A stretch of 64,000 nt of DNA from Alphaproteobacteria bacterium (GTDB lineage: Bacteria; Pseudomonadota; Alphaproteobacteria; Rs-D84), in NCBI GenBank assembly GCA_009784235.1, contig WRCC01000002.1:248736-312735 (forward strand), in the 5' to 3' direction. The position numbers were made by a program, and so were the translations under genes. Under the pieces are notes generated by a model. It saw only the letters and a list, made by a program, of their open reading frames with translations. It was not told where the DNA came from and made no database searches. Below, piece by piece: positions 10,424 through 20,796 of the stretch (position 1 is its first letter; each line of letters starts with the position of its first letter).

Positions 10424-10900
10424 ATGATAACAAAATCAACGAAATCGTTGAAAGCGTCAGAGCTGACATCCGAATGGATTCTGATTGATGCGACCGACGT
10501 CGTTCTGGGCCGCTTGGCCGCGTATGTCGCGACCATTCTGCGCGGAAAACATAAACCGACATTTACACCGCACATGAATTGCGGCGACAATGTCATCATC
10601 ATCAATGCAGACAAAGTTGCATTGACTGGCAAAAAAGCCGAAAAGACTAAATTTTTCTGGCACACTGGCTGGGTCGGCGGAATCAAAGAACGCACGATGG
10701 GCCAAATGCGCGAAGAAAAGCCAACAAAAATGGTCGAATTGGCTGTTAAACGTATGATTGGCCGCCGTACATCGGTTGCTTTGGCGAATGACCGTTTGAA
10801 CCGCTTGCACGTATATGCCGGTGCGGAACACAAACATTCTGCGCAAAAACCGAAATTGGTTGATTTCGGCGCGATGAATCAAAAGAATAAAAGGGGTTAA
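10424..10900 (+). CDS. rplM: 50S ribosomal protein L13
   Basis: WILIDATDVVLGRLAAYVATILRGKHKPTFTPHMNCGDNVIIINADKVALTGKK. Confidence 0.95.
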   Translation: MITKSTKSLKASELTSEWILIDATDVVLGRLAAYVATILRGKHKPTFTPHMNCGDNVIIINADKVALTGKKAEKTKFFWHTGWVGGIKERTMGQMREEKPTKMVELAVKRMIGRRTSVALANDRLNRLHVYAGAEHKHSAQKPKLVDFGAMNQKNKRG

Positions 10901-10903
10901 GAA

Positions 10904-11482
10904 ATGACTGATACAGTAAAAAAAGCAGCCGCGAAACCAGCGGCGGAAAAGAAAGTCGCAGCCCCGAAAAAAGTAGCAGCGCCAAAGGTTGCAGCTGAAA
11001 AGAAAGTAGCCGCACCGAAAGTCGAAAAAGCAGCGCCGGCCGCAAAACCGGTTGCGAAAGCTGCTGCACCCAAAGCCGAAAAAGCACCAAAAATGACGAA
11101 CGTCACGTATGCCACCGGCAAACGTAAAGATGCGGTTGCGCGCGTGTATTTGGCACCGGGCAAAGGCGATGTCACCGTTAACGGCATGCCAATGTCTGAA
11201 TATTTCAAACGTCCGGTTATGCAGATGATTCTGCGCCAACCGTTCGGCATTGCAAAACGCGACGGTCAATATGATGTTCGCGCATTTGCATCTGGCGGCG
11301 GTCTGAGCGGCCAAGCCGGCGCGGTAAAACATGGAATTTCCAAAGCTTTGTCGATTGCAGACCCGGAAACACGCGGTGCGTTGAAAGCAGCTGGATTCCT
11401 GACCCGCGACAGCCGCGTTGTGGAACGTAAGAAATTCGGTTTCCGCAAGGCACGTCGTTCGACACAGTTCAGCAAACGTTAA
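10904..11482 (+). CDS. rpsI: 30S ribosomal protein S9 with Ala/Lys/Pro-rich N-terminal extension
   Basis: C-terminal core [26 protein letters not shown]...[16 protein letters not shown]-terminal ~60 aa [16 protein letters not shown] repeats. Confidence 0.95.
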   Translation: MTDTVKKAAAKPAAEKKVAAPKKVAAPKVAAEKKVAAPKVEKAAPAAKPVAKAAAPKAEKAPKMTNVTYATGKRKDAVARVYLAPGKGDVTVNGMPMSEYFKRPVMQMILRQPFGIAKRDGQYDVRAFASGGGLSGQAGAVKHGISKALSIADPETRGALKAAGFLTRDSRVVERKKFGFRKARRSTQFSKR

Positions 11483-11495
11483 TATTATGTGTCAT

Positions 11496-11531
11496 CCCGC
11501 ATAAATTCCGCTTCGGCGGAATTTATGCGGG
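11496..11531. terminator. Perfect hairpin between rpsI and tig (attenuator/terminator-like)
   Basis: CCCGCATAAATTCCGCttcgGCGGAATTTATGCGGG; no strong T-run. Confidence 0.5.
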
Positions 11532-11557
11532 ACCTTGTTAATACAGGGGAGTATAAA

Positions 11558-12844
11558 ATGTTTAAAAAAGAAAAAATCAAAGATTTACATTATATTGTAT
11601 CGGGTGTTTTGACCGCGGCGGAAATTCAGGCTGCGACCGATGAAGTATTGGTAAAATACGGCGAAAAGGCCAAAATTCCAGGATTTCGTCCAGGCAAAGT
11701 TCCGCTGGCTGTTCTGCGCCAAAAATACGGCGCGTCTGCGTTCGGTGAATCTGTGGACAAAGCCATCAATGCCGATTTGGATGCGTATGTAAAAGATAAA
11801 AAAATTCGCTTGGCCGGCGCGCCAAAAGCAGACATGGGCGCGGTCGAAATGGGCGCGGATATTGAATATACATTGGAATTCGATATTTTGCCGACATTGC
11901 CGGAATTCGATTTGGAAAAATTTACGTTGACCAAGAAAGTTGCCAAAGTCGAAGATTCCGAAGTAAAAAAGTCACTTGAAAATTTGCGCAAATCGCGCGC
12001 GACATCTGAAAAACAAGATGCAAAATACAGCGCGGCCGATGGCGACGTTGTTGTTATTGATTTCAAAGGATTTGTAAAGGATGAAGCATTCGAAGGCGGC
12101 GAAGCAAAAAAGCATCGTCTGATTCTGGGCAGTGGTTCGTTCATACCTGGATTCGAAGAAAAAATCATCGGTCACAAAACCGGCGATAAATTCGATATCA
12201 AAGTCAAATTTCCAAAAGAATATCATTCCAAAGATTTGGCGGGCAAAGATGCGAAATTCGAAATCGAAATTCACGAAATCCGCAAACACAATCTGCCAGA
12301 CCTGAATGATGCGCTTGCCGCCGAAGTTGGATTTAAAACCGTCAAAGAATTGGCCGACCATGTTAAAAAAATCTTGGGCGAACAATACGAAGACGCGGCG
12401 ATGCGCGAAATGCGCAATGAATTGCTGGATATCTTGGCGGACAAAGTTAAATTGGATATTCCGGAAACTTTGGTCAATCAAGAAGTCGAAATGGCCAAAA
12501 ACGAATTGGCCCAGCGCGATGCGTCCGAAAAATTCGATGAAAAGAAAGAACAAAAAGACGCGCAGCGTCGTGTAAAGCTTGGTTTGATTCTGGCCGAATG
12601 GGGCAGTGCGAACAAAGTCGAAGTCACGCGCGATGATTTGCAGAAAGCAATTTGGGCCGAAGCATCACGTTACCCAGACCCACAGCAAGTGTTTGAATTC
12701 TATAACAAGAATCCAAATGCATTGTCCATGGTTCGCGGAATGTTATTCGAACAGAAAGCGTTAGATGCAATGATTGCAAAAACCAAAACCAAAGAAAAAT
12801 CGGTCAAGCCGGATGATTTATTCAAACAAGCAGAACCGAAATAA
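11558..12844 (+). CDS. tig: Trigger factor
   Basis: IPGFRPGKVPLAVLRQKYG...DGDVVVIDFKGFVKDEAFEGG...GSGSFIPGFEEKIIGHKTGDKFDIKVKFPKEYHSKDLAGKDAKFEIEIHEI. Confidence 0.95.
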   Translation: MFKKEKIKDLHYIVSGVLTAAEIQAATDEVLVKYGEKAKIPGFRPGKVPLAVLRQKYGASAFGESVDKAINADLDAYVKDKKIRLAGAPKADMGAVEMGADIEYTLEFDILPTLPEFDLEKFTLTKKVAKVEDSEVKKSLENLRKSRATSEKQDAKYSAADGDVVVIDFKGFVKDEAFEGGEAKKHRLILGSGSFIPGFEEKIIGHKTGDKFDIKVKFPKEYHSKDLAGKDAKFEIEIHEIRKHNLPDLNDALAAEVGFKTVKELADHVKKILGEQYEDAAMREMRNELLDILADKVKLDIPETLVNQEVEMAKNELAQRDASEKFDEKKEQKDAQRRVKLGLILAEWGSANKVEVTRDDLQKAIWAEASRYPDPQQVFEFYNKNPNALSMVRGMLFEQKALDAMIAKTKTKEKSVKPDDLFKQAEPK

Positions 12845-12872
12845 AAAAATCCCGCATTACGCGGGATTTTTT
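12844..12872 (+). terminator. Intrinsic terminator after tig
   Basis: aaaaaaatCCCGCATTACGCGGGatttttt. Confidence 0.85.
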
Positions 12873-12976
12873 AATCAAATGAATGGCTGGTCAAACAAAC
12901 ACAATATTTGTTACTTATCCCTTTTACCGTTTTCCTTTTTATGATATAATTGCGTAAAGAATATAGGGGAAAATAT

Positions 12977-15094
12977 ATGCAAAATAAAAGATTGCTGTTG
13001 TTGGCCATTGGATTTATTGGCGTGTCTGGGTTGGCGTATGCCGCGGCGCCGGCGATGACTGGCGGACGCACTGGCGGGACAACTGCGCCGGGTGCGGCGC
13101 CGACCGCACGTATGGTATCGATGCCAAGCATGCCTGGATTGGGTGGCGCGGGCGTTGGAAATCTGCAAACACAAAATCTGCCGACTGGCCCAGGTGTTAC
13201 CAATCCGCCACCACCACCTCCGCCACCCCCACCAACACCGTGTCCGGATGGCAGTGCGCGTCCATCAAACGGAATATGTTTATGTCCGGATGGTACCAAT
13301 ATGCCGTCAAATGGCGTATGTCCACAGGTACCGGGCAAATGCCCAGATGGCAGCAATCGACCATCAAACGGAATATGTTTATGTCCTGATGGCACCACAA
13401 TGCCTGCGAATGGAAAATGTCCATCAGCCCCGTCCGAATGTCCAGACGGCGGTGTGCGCAATTCCACATATACAGTTGATAATTGCATGAACGATGTTTT
13501 GACGTGCGTGAATGGAACTCTGCCGGGTGGATTGAATGATTTATATAATCCGGATTTGCGCTTTGCCATTGAAAACGGCATGAATCTGTGTGCGCCCCAG
13601 GTTGATTTTTGTATTAAAAACGTCCGCAAAAATTGCCGGAATGTATATCGCAGCGCAGCGAATGTCTGGATTGATTTTAATTCGCGTGTTGTGCAACCCA
13701 GCTATTTTGCATTTATCCTGCGCAAAACTGGCCTGACACCGAACCAGGCAGAAAATACATGCTTGCTGCTGGACCGCAATACGTATGGAACTTCGTTTGC
13801 CGCAGTCGCGAATTCCGGCGCCACCACCACCGAATATAATCGCATGGTTATGGGATTTGGCGGTTTGGGCCCGTCCAAAGATAATCCGATGGGCGCGACC
13901 GTTAATACTGGACATCCGGGTGTGGATGGCCAGCGCGGACATTACGCGCGATGGGATGCAACGACCGGCGAATGTTTAATTCGCGTTGCCGCATATCATA
14001 ATAATAACCTGATTACCAACAAGTGGCTGTTCGGTGGCGATGACCGTAATGCCGAAGCTTGGCGTCCGGCGGGTACCAGTTTCGGATGCAATCGCGACTT
14101 GTTCGGATTTGGATTGCTGACCAATACCAAAGATGTTGCAGCAGTTGGAATTGGCGGCGGTACGTTGGTTGGTGCCGGTACCGGCGCGATTATCGGTGCC
14201 GCCCGCAAAAACACGTTTGATTGCGATGCAGGCGACTTGAAAGATTTGGCAGAAGAAATTCGCAGCGCAAATCTGGCCGGTGGATTGTCCATATATATGC
14301 ACAATGAAATTACATCGGCGCAGTTGGCATCAAGCGGTTTGACGTTCCAACAATGCCGGGATATTTTGGCGCTGCGTGATATGGTGTCCAAGGCGAAAAA
14401 CGACCCATGCTTTAATGCAGGCAGCGCGGTAACGGCCGCGGTAGACCACAGGTTGCGGGTCACGACCACGGACGGCCAAGTTATAGTTAATGAATCCGCG
14501 AACAGGACGGCCGGAAACAATCAATGTGTGGATTGGTGGGTAGAACTTATCACAAGCAACAGCCTGCGCTGTCCACCGCATAACAGTGACTGTGTGACAA
14601 CTGCGGAATTCACGCGTGCGGTTAATAATCTGGAATCTATGCTGAACCAATTGCCATCTTTGGAAGGCCGCGACAGCAAAGCCGGCCAGGGCGCACTGAT
14701 TGGCGCGGGTGTTGGTGCAGGTGCGGGCGGACTTGCCACACTGATTAATTCGTTCATTGAACGCGACCGTATATCATGCCGCATTGGTGATGATTTGGGT
14801 CGGGTCAGCTATAACCGTTCGGGCAAGATTGATTCATTGAAAGATTTCTATATCAAATGGAATCTGGAATTGCCGGATACGATTATGCCAACGGGCAAGG
14901 TTACAGATTGTAAAGATTGGCAGCGCATCTGTGGCACATTCCGCGAAGCTTGGGCCTGCAACGCCGTCCAGATTAATTATCATCCGGCAGACGCAAAAAC
15001 TGCAACGCTGATTGATACAGCATGCAGAATGCAGGGCAGTGTTTGCACAGTCAACATGCCTGTGGCAATCAGTCACGGCGCGTGCGAAGAATAA
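12977..15094 (+). CDS. Large exported protein with proline tract, CPDG...SNGICLC repeats and glycine-zipper segments
   Basis: Signal peptide MQNKRLLLLAIGFIGVSGLAYA; PPPPPPPPPPTPCPDGSARPSNGICLCPDGTNMPSNGVCP... repeats; GIGGGTLVGAGTGAIIGAA and GALIGAGVGAGAGG. Confidence 0.7.
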   Translation: MQNKRLLLLAIGFIGVSGLAYAAAPAMTGGRTGGTTAPGAAPTARMVSMPSMPGLGGAGVGNLQTQNLPTGPGVTNPPPPPPPPPPTPCPDGSARPSNGICLCPDGTNMPSNGVCPQVPGKCPDGSNRPSNGICLCPDGTTMPANGKCPSAPSECPDGGVRNSTYTVDNCMNDVLTCVNGTLPGGLNDLYNPDLRFAIENGMNLCAPQVDFCIKNVRKNCRNVYRSAANVWIDFNSRVVQPSYFAFILRKTGLTPNQAENTCLLLDRNTYGTSFAAVANSGATTTEYNRMVMGFGGLGPSKDNPMGATVNTGHPGVDGQRGHYARWDATTGECLIRVAAYHNNNLITNKWLFGGDDRNAEAWRPAGTSFGCNRDLFGFGLLTNTKDVAAVGIGGGTLVGAGTGAIIGAARKNTFDCDAGDLKDLAEEIRSANLAGGLSIYMHNEITSAQLASSGLTFQQCRDILALRDMVSKAKNDPCFNAGSAVTAAVDHRLRVTTTDGQVIVNESANRTAGNNQCVDWWVELITSNSLRCPPHNSDCVTTAEFTRAVNNLESMLNQLPSLEGRDSKAGQGALIGAGVGAGAGGLATLINSFIERDRISCRIGDDLGRVSYNRSGKIDSLKDFYIKWNLELPDTIMPTGKVTDCKDWQRICGTFREAWACNAVQINYHPADAKTATLIDTACRMQGSVCTVNMPVAISHGACEE

Positions 15095-15118
15095 AAAACG
15101 CCCCAAAGGGCGTTTTTT
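15093..15118 (+). terminator. Intrinsic terminator
   Basis: aaaaaaCGCCCCAAAGGGCGtttttt. Confidence 0.85.
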
Positions 15119-15160
15119 AATACTTGAAATCCGCCGGCGCGTGTGTATAATAGGCCCCGT

Positions 15161-15236
15161 GCCGATTTAGCTCAGCTGGTAGAGCACCTCATTCGTAATG
15201 AGGGGGTCGTAAGTTCGAATCTTATAATCGGCACCA
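15161..15236 (+). tRNA. tRNA-Thr(CGT)
   Basis: GCCGATTTAGCTCAGCTGGTAGAGCACCTCATTCGTAATGAGGGGGTCGTAAGTTCGAATCTTATAATCGGCACCA. Confidence 0.93.
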
Positions 15237-15342
15237 GAAACTTTTTGCGAACGCTTTGGCGTTCGTTTTTTCATAGGCATTCTCTCCAATATTTTCCATT
15301 TCTGATTTGAATTATAATTCAAAAAACAGGGGGGCCTGGGAT

Positions 15343-18300
15343 ATGAATAAAAATATTATTTCATTAACATTAATATCAACATTTATTATTCCGACCGCAT
15401 ACGCGACCAGCATCGCTTTGCCATCGGGCACAACAACATGGACCACGGACCAGGTGTTCGATTCCAATGGCCGTACCACGGCGATGACCAGTGCTGCAAT
15501 TCGTGCCAATGGAACAAATGCCGTTATTACAAACAGCGCGAATATAAACGCAACAAACAGTATGGCGGGTGTACTGGCATTTGGTGGTGGCACCATTACC
15601 ATAAATAATACCGGTGATTATACATTGACGGCGACCGGGAATTATATCAACCCAGCCCAAAATGACGGTGGCGCGGGAATTCAAGCCGGAACCGAAACAC
15701 TGGACGGCGGTTACACTATTGGTCATATAAATATCAATGGCATGAACATAGTTGCCAGTAATAACCAACGCGGTGTGTTTGCGGCAAACGGAACAATTAA
15801 TCTGATTGGCGCAACTGGACTTTCATCGCCGAATACTTTGACAGTTTGGGATAATAATCATGGGTCGTTCAGCGGTGGAATAATATCAACCGGCGTTGGC
15901 GGCGTAACGGCTTTGATTAACATAGAAAACATGGATATCAACGTTGGTGGCGCGCAACAGCATGGAATCCAAGCGTTTAACGGCGGCGATGTTACGATAA
16001 TCGGCTTGTCCGATGGTTCCAATACAATTACAGCGACAAATAATCAAATTAATAATATGGGGAATGCGATTTATTCATCAGGCGCCGGTTCTGTTATGAC
16101 CATTAACAATATGAATATAATCGAAAGCGGCAGTATGTACGGTATCATCGCCGACAACCTGGGCGTTATGAATATAACAGGATTGGCAGATGGCAGTAAC
16201 AGCATCAGCGTCACGAACAACGCGATGGGAACAACTGGCGTTGGAATTTATGCGTCGGGCAACCCCAGTGGTGCAAGCGCCGGCGCATCTAAAATTAACA
16301 TAAGCAATACAAGCATTACATCCGACGGTAACTATGGCTATGGCGTTATGGCGACCGGAAACGCGCAGATAAATATAACCGGCGTTGCAGGAAATACATT
16401 TTCTGCATCTGGAAACGGTTCGGGGCTGTATATAAATAATAACGCGAACAATGTGATAAGCATCACCGGATTTGATTCAATTGCTTTGAACAACAATACA
16501 ATCGGGTCCGGTACGTCAAAGCAAACCGCGGGCAACGGCCAAATAATATTACAGGCGGGAACGATTACGGCCAGCGGAAATAACGGAAACGGATTGTCCG
16601 TCTTGGCCGGGGATTCTGTAACCGCGGGCGCGGGCGGATTGTTTGCCGATGGAAACAAATCAACGGGGATAATTGCAAATACTGGTGGAAATTTAATTTT
16701 GAACGGCGGTGCAATGTCCGCATCCAATAACGGTGCTTACGGATTGGTGATAACGGGCGGAACAACGGTAACATTAAATGGCGCGGGCAATGCGTTTACA
16801 TTTAATAACAACGTTGGCGATGGTATCATGGTATTCAATACCACCAGCATATTGAATATCAGCGATGCCGCAATATCAGCTTTAACAAACAGTGGGTTTG
16901 GCATAAACAATATCGGCACAGTAAATTTCAGCAATACCGTTTCCGTTGACGGGGTAATCGCAGGGAACGGAATTATCACCAATACCGGAAATCTTGCGTT
17001 GTTGTCCGATGATTCTGCATTTACCGGAATATTTAATCAGACCGCTGGGGAAACGACAGTCGGTGTGTCCGCACGCATGCTGGGTGGCACAAATAATATA
17101 TCGAACAGCACGCTGAACGTTACCAGTATTGCGGGAATATATTATAATGCGACATTGGGTACGAATGGCATATTGAATAATTACAGCGCACTGATTGCTG
17201 CGCAGAATATTGACACGTCAAAGATTTCATTTGCGGCGGGCGCGACGGGCGCAACAATGAACTTTGGACGTGATGCTACATTGGCGGCAGCAAATAATTT
17301 GGCAAATTATAATCTGACCGGATATATCGCGAATAGTGCGGGTAATACGGTGTCGTTCAGTGATTCGAATATATCGTTTGACCCGACGAATATGGCGGGT
17401 GTTACGACCTATGATTTTACGGATGGCACAAATTATGTATTCAATGATTCAGTAATTGATTTAACCAACACAGGAACCAACGTGCGCACGTTCAATGTCG
17501 GAAATATGGCGACGTACAATTCGACATTGTCGTTCAGCCTGATGCTGACTGGATCGGGTAATCCATACACAGAATTTATATCTGATAAATTAAATGTGAC
17601 GAATTATACCGGTGACACGTTGGCGTTGGGCACGATTAAGATATTGAACCCAAGCGCCGAAGACGGATTGACCGGACCATTCTATATCCAAGACATATTA
17701 TCCGGCGCACAATTTACAGCGGGACAAACCGCATCATTCGCAACGACCGTATATCAATATCTTGCGACAGTTGATGCGCCGCAAACCGGATTAGAATTGG
17801 ATATAGTCGGTGAATCAGATGAAAATTCATTGTATATAATGAATGACAATTATCACAGCGCGGGTGTTCGCGGATTTAATTTCTCGTTGACGAATGAAAC
17901 ATACAATATCGGAAAAAGTTTGTCTGCCACAAATGCTGGCACATTCGTTGTCCAAGGATACAATGATGACGCAACGAACAGTATATTGTCCGGGGAAATC
18001 TTGGCGGGATATTATGGGGGGCAAAATCTCAAAGGTTCGTTCTTTAATTTGTCTGGTCTTAATGGCGATGTCGCATTTACATTGCAAAATTTAACGATCC
18101 AGGATGCATATACTTTTGCGGGCGACGATATTACCTTCGGTGATTCCAGCGACCCTGCGTATGATTCCGGTCCGAATGGTAACGACGGATATGGTTCAGT
18201 GCTGAAAATCACTGACGCAAATTCCACGGCATTAATACAAAATGTAATTGCCCAACGTAATACAGCACAATTCGAGGGTGGTGCGATATATGCGATGGAT

Positions 18301-20139
18301 GGTCTGACCGTTTTGTCCATGACGCAATTCTTGCACAATACTGCCCAAACCGGCAGCGGCGGTGCGATATATAACGAAGCCGATGTTCGAATTCGAAATG
18401 GCGCGATATTTGATGGTAACAATGCTTTGGCTGGTCTTGGTGGTGCGATATACAATTCTGGCACATTGTTGTTGGATTCCACATTCGGCGATATAGTATT
18501 TGAAAATAATTCGGACAGCACCGGTGCGAACGACATATATGGTGATGATGACAGTATTATAAATATCAACGGCACAGCTGGAACCGTTGCAATATATTCA
18601 GGCATCACAGGATTGGGCGAAATCAATAAAACCGGCACTGGAACATTTGATATATACGCGGACAGTTCAGCATACACCGGTACGTTCACACAAACAGACG
18701 GTATAACAAATGTTTATACATCCGGATTCTTTATGGGCGATACAAACCTGTCTGGTGGAATTATAAACTTTGCCGAATCCGCATCCGCAGGCGCGATGAA
18801 TGTATCGAATGGCGGAATTGTGAATCTTCGCGGCACCGACTTTAATACATTAACTGTGACCGATTGGTCGGGTGGTAACGGATATCTGTGGCTGAATACT
18901 TATTTTGATGGCAATGGCACCAGCACGGACAAATTGGTCGTTGCTGGCGGCGATGCCACCGGCACCACAACGCTGTTTATAAATTCTGTTGGGACGAACA
19001 ATGTGGTGACGCCGGACGGAGAATACGGAATTATGGTTGTTGATTTAACAAATGCATTTGATAAATCCGCAATCTTTACGCTGAATGGCGGCATGATTGA
19101 CACGGGTGCTTATGAATATCATCTGGTCAAAGAATTGGACGACAACTGGTACTTGGAGACAGATTGGACACCGACATCTGTTGCGCAAACAGCCGGTGCG
19201 ATACCAATCATTCACTTGGCCGTTGTCAAAGCCGGTATGAATGAATTACGCAAGCGTTTGGGCGAATTACGCGGCGATGATAAATCCAGACATAACGGCG
19301 TATGGGTGCGTACATATGGCAAAAGCAAAAATATACACAAATATATTGATGCCGATTTGGATTTGCTTGGAATCGAAGGCGGATATGACCACCAATTCAA
19401 CGTTGATAGTGGTCGCATCTATGTTGGTGTTATGGCCGGTATGCTGGAATCAAGGGATATACGCATACATCAATCAAACGGTCATACCGGACGCGGCACT
19501 ACATCGGCACCGTCCGTTGGTGCATACGCTACGTGGGTACACAAATCGGGCAGTCCCAACAAATGGTTCATTGATGCGACAGTGCGGCATTTCTGGGTCG
19601 ATACGGATTTGAAAAATATTGCATCAAACGGACAAACCGTATCGTATGACATCGACAGAAACTTTATAGCATCATCACTGGAAACCGGAAAGTTGTTCTA
19701 TTTCCGTGCGCCAGAATTTGCGAACATCGGAACAAAGCAAAATTCGCACATGTCGATGGAACCGAAAGCCGAAGTGCGCTTTAAATATGCACCCTCAAAA
19801 AATGCAACAACGAATTTTGGCGATGATATCCATATAGATTCCACAACCGGTCTTAATACCAAATTGGCATTGCAGACAAATTATTTGCCGAACGGTACGC
19901 AATCGGTCTGGAAACCATGGATTGAAATCGGCGTATTCCGCGAATGGCTGGGCAATGAAAACGTCGGATTCGGTGGTGCGCAAATACATACAAGCGCGCG
20001 CGGAAACGGCATGGAATTGGCCGCAGGAACGAATGTATCGCTTGGCGAACGTTCGTACGGATTTGCAGGCTTTACTTATGAAACCGGCGAAGTATATACT
20101 TCATATCAACTGAACATTGGCGCCAGAATGAAATTTTAA
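15343..20139 (+). CDS. Autotransporter (Type Va) with GGAIY (POMP-like) passenger repeats and C-terminal beta-domain
   Basis: MNKNIISLTLISTFIIPTAYA signal peptide; GGAIYAMDGL, GGAIYNEADV, GGAIYNSGTL; C-terminus ...GFTYETGEVYTSYQLNIGARMKF. Confidence 0.88.
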   Translation: MNKNIISLTLISTFIIPTAYATSIALPSGTTTWTTDQVFDSNGRTTAMTSAAIRANGTNAVITNSANINATNSMAGVLAFGGGTITINNTGDYTLTATGNYINPAQNDGGAGIQAGTETLDGGYTIGHININGMNIVASNNQRGVFAANGTINLIGATGLSSPNTLTVWDNNHGSFSGGIISTGVGGVTALINIENMDINVGGAQQHGIQAFNGGDVTIIGLSDGSNTITATNNQINNMGNAIYSSGAGSVMTINNMNIIESGSMYGIIADNLGVMNITGLADGSNSISVTNNAMGTTGVGIYASGNPSGASAGASKINISNTSITSDGNYGYGVMATGNAQINITGVAGNTFSASGNGSGLYINNNANNVISITGFDSIALNNNTIGSGTSKQTAGNGQIILQAGTITASGNNGNGLSVLAGDSVTAGAGGLFADGNKSTGIIANTGGNLILNGGAMSASNNGAYGLVITGGTTVTLNGAGNAFTFNNNVGDGIMVFNTTSILNISDAAISALTNSGFGINNIGTVNFSNTVSVDGVIAGNGIITNTGNLALLSDDSAFTGIFNQTAGETTVGVSARMLGGTNNISNSTLNVTSIAGIYYNATLGTNGILNNYSALIAAQNIDTSKISFAAGATGATMNFGRDATLAAANNLANYNLTGYIANSAGNTVSFSDSNISFDPTNMAGVTTYDFTDGTNYVFNDSVIDLTNTGTNVRTFNVGNMATYNSTLSFSLMLTGSGNPYTEFISDKLNVTNYTGDTLALGTIKILNPSAEDGLTGPFYIQDILSGAQFTAGQTASFATTVYQYLATVDAPQTGLELDIVGESDENSLYIMNDNYHSAGVRGFNFSLTNETYNIGKSLSATNAGTFVVQGYNDDATNSILSGEILAGYYGGQNLKGSFFNLSGLNGDVAFTLQNLTIQDAYTFAGDDITFGDSSDPAYDSGPNGNDGYGSVLKITDANSTALIQNVIAQRNTAQFEGGAIYAMDGLTVLSMTQFLHNTAQTGSGGAIYNEADVRIRNGAIFDGNNALAGLGGAIYNSGTLLLDSTFGDIVFENNSDSTGANDIYGDDDSIININGTAGTVAIYSGITGLGEINKTGTGTFDIYADSSAYTGTFTQTDGITNVYTSGFFMGDTNLSGGIINFAESASAGAMNVSNGGIVNLRGTDFNTLTVTDWSGGNGYLWLNTYFDGNGTSTDKLVVAGGDATGTTTLFINSVGTNNVVTPDGEYGIMVVDLTNAFDKSAIFTLNGGMIDTGAYEYHLVKELDDNWYLETDWTPTSVAQTAGAIPIIHLAVVKAGMNELRKRLGELRGDDKSRHNGVWVRTYGKSKNIHKYIDADLDLLGIEGGYDHQFNVDSGRIYVGVMAGMLESRDIRIHQSNGHTGRGTTSAPSVGAYATWVHKSGSPNKWFIDATVRHFWVDTDLKNIASNGQTVSYDIDRNFIASSLETGKLFYFRAPEFANIGTKQNSHMSMEPKAEVRFKYAPSKNATTNFGDDIHIDSTTGLNTKLALQTNYLPNGTQSVWKPWIEIGVFREWLGNENVGFGGAQIHTSARGNGMELAAGTNVSLGERSYGFAGFTYETGEVYTSYQLNIGARMKF

Positions 20140-20142
20140 TGT

Positions 20143-20174
20143 AAAAAATCCGCGCATATCGCGCGGATTTTTTT
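20143..20174 (+). terminator. Intrinsic terminator
   Basis: aaaaaatCCGCGCATATCGCGCGGattttttt. Confidence 0.85.
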
Positions 20175-20229
20175 ATTGCCTTTATTATTTTTCATATCTA
20201 TAATCGTCCCGAAAAAAGGAGAACTTAAT

Positions 20230-20793
20230 ATGAAAAAATACTTATCTATTATTGCATTGTCTGTCTTTGCCATGGGTGCACATGCAGCGCCGAATTTGAC
20301 GCTGTATTATTCCAATTCGTGCCCGTATTGCCATTATGCCAAAGATTTTATAAATGAACATTTGGTTATCGAATATCCAGATATGATTGTTACCCAGGTG
20401 GATGTTGGCAATCCAAACAATGGCAAAGAATTCCAAGCGGCGCTGAAAAAATGTGAATATGAACGTGGCGGCATTCCGGTCGTTGTAATCGATGGCAAAT
20501 GTTTCCAAGGATTCGGCCAAAATTCGCCCGAAGCATTCCGGAACGCAGCAAATGCAAACTTGTCTGAATCTGATGTTGCCGCGGCCGCCGCGCGCCGCGC
20601 CGCGCTGGAAAAAAATCCGGACGCCGTTCGCCGTGAACACGCGACCGCCGTCGCTGCACGTGCCGCCGGTCAACCAGTTGCAAAAACCACAAAAAAAAAT
20701 GACAATACAGCAATGTATGGATTTGCTGGCTTGATTGCGATATTGTTGGTTGCGCTTGGTTTTGTGATATTTTCAAAGCGGAAAAAGAAATAA
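20230..20793 (+). CDS. Exported glutaredoxin-like protein with C-terminal TM anchor
   Basis: Signal peptide MKKYLSIIALSVFAMGAHA, CPYC active site (YYSNSCPYCHYAKDF), GGIPVVVIDG cis-Pro, C-terminal YGFAGLIAILLVALGFVIFSKRKKK. Confidence 0.8.
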   Translation: MKKYLSIIALSVFAMGAHAAPNLTLYYSNSCPYCHYAKDFINEHLVIEYPDMIVTQVDVGNPNNGKEFQAALKKCEYERGGIPVVVIDGKCFQGFGQNSPEAFRNAANANLSESDVAAAAARRAALEKNPDAVRREHATAVAARAAGQPVAKTTKKNDNTAMYGFAGLIAILLVALGFVIFSKRKKK

Positions 20794-20796
20794 AAA

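Noticed and set aside
10457-11332. 291-aa minus-strand ORF over rplM/rpsI
   Set aside because: Antisense to two confidently identified ribosomal protein genes; biased composition from the rpsI Lys/Ala repeats.
13255-13440. Tandem DNA repeats as a CRISPR-like or VNTR locus
   Set aside because: They are in-frame coding repeats (CPDG...SNGICLC) of an exported protein.
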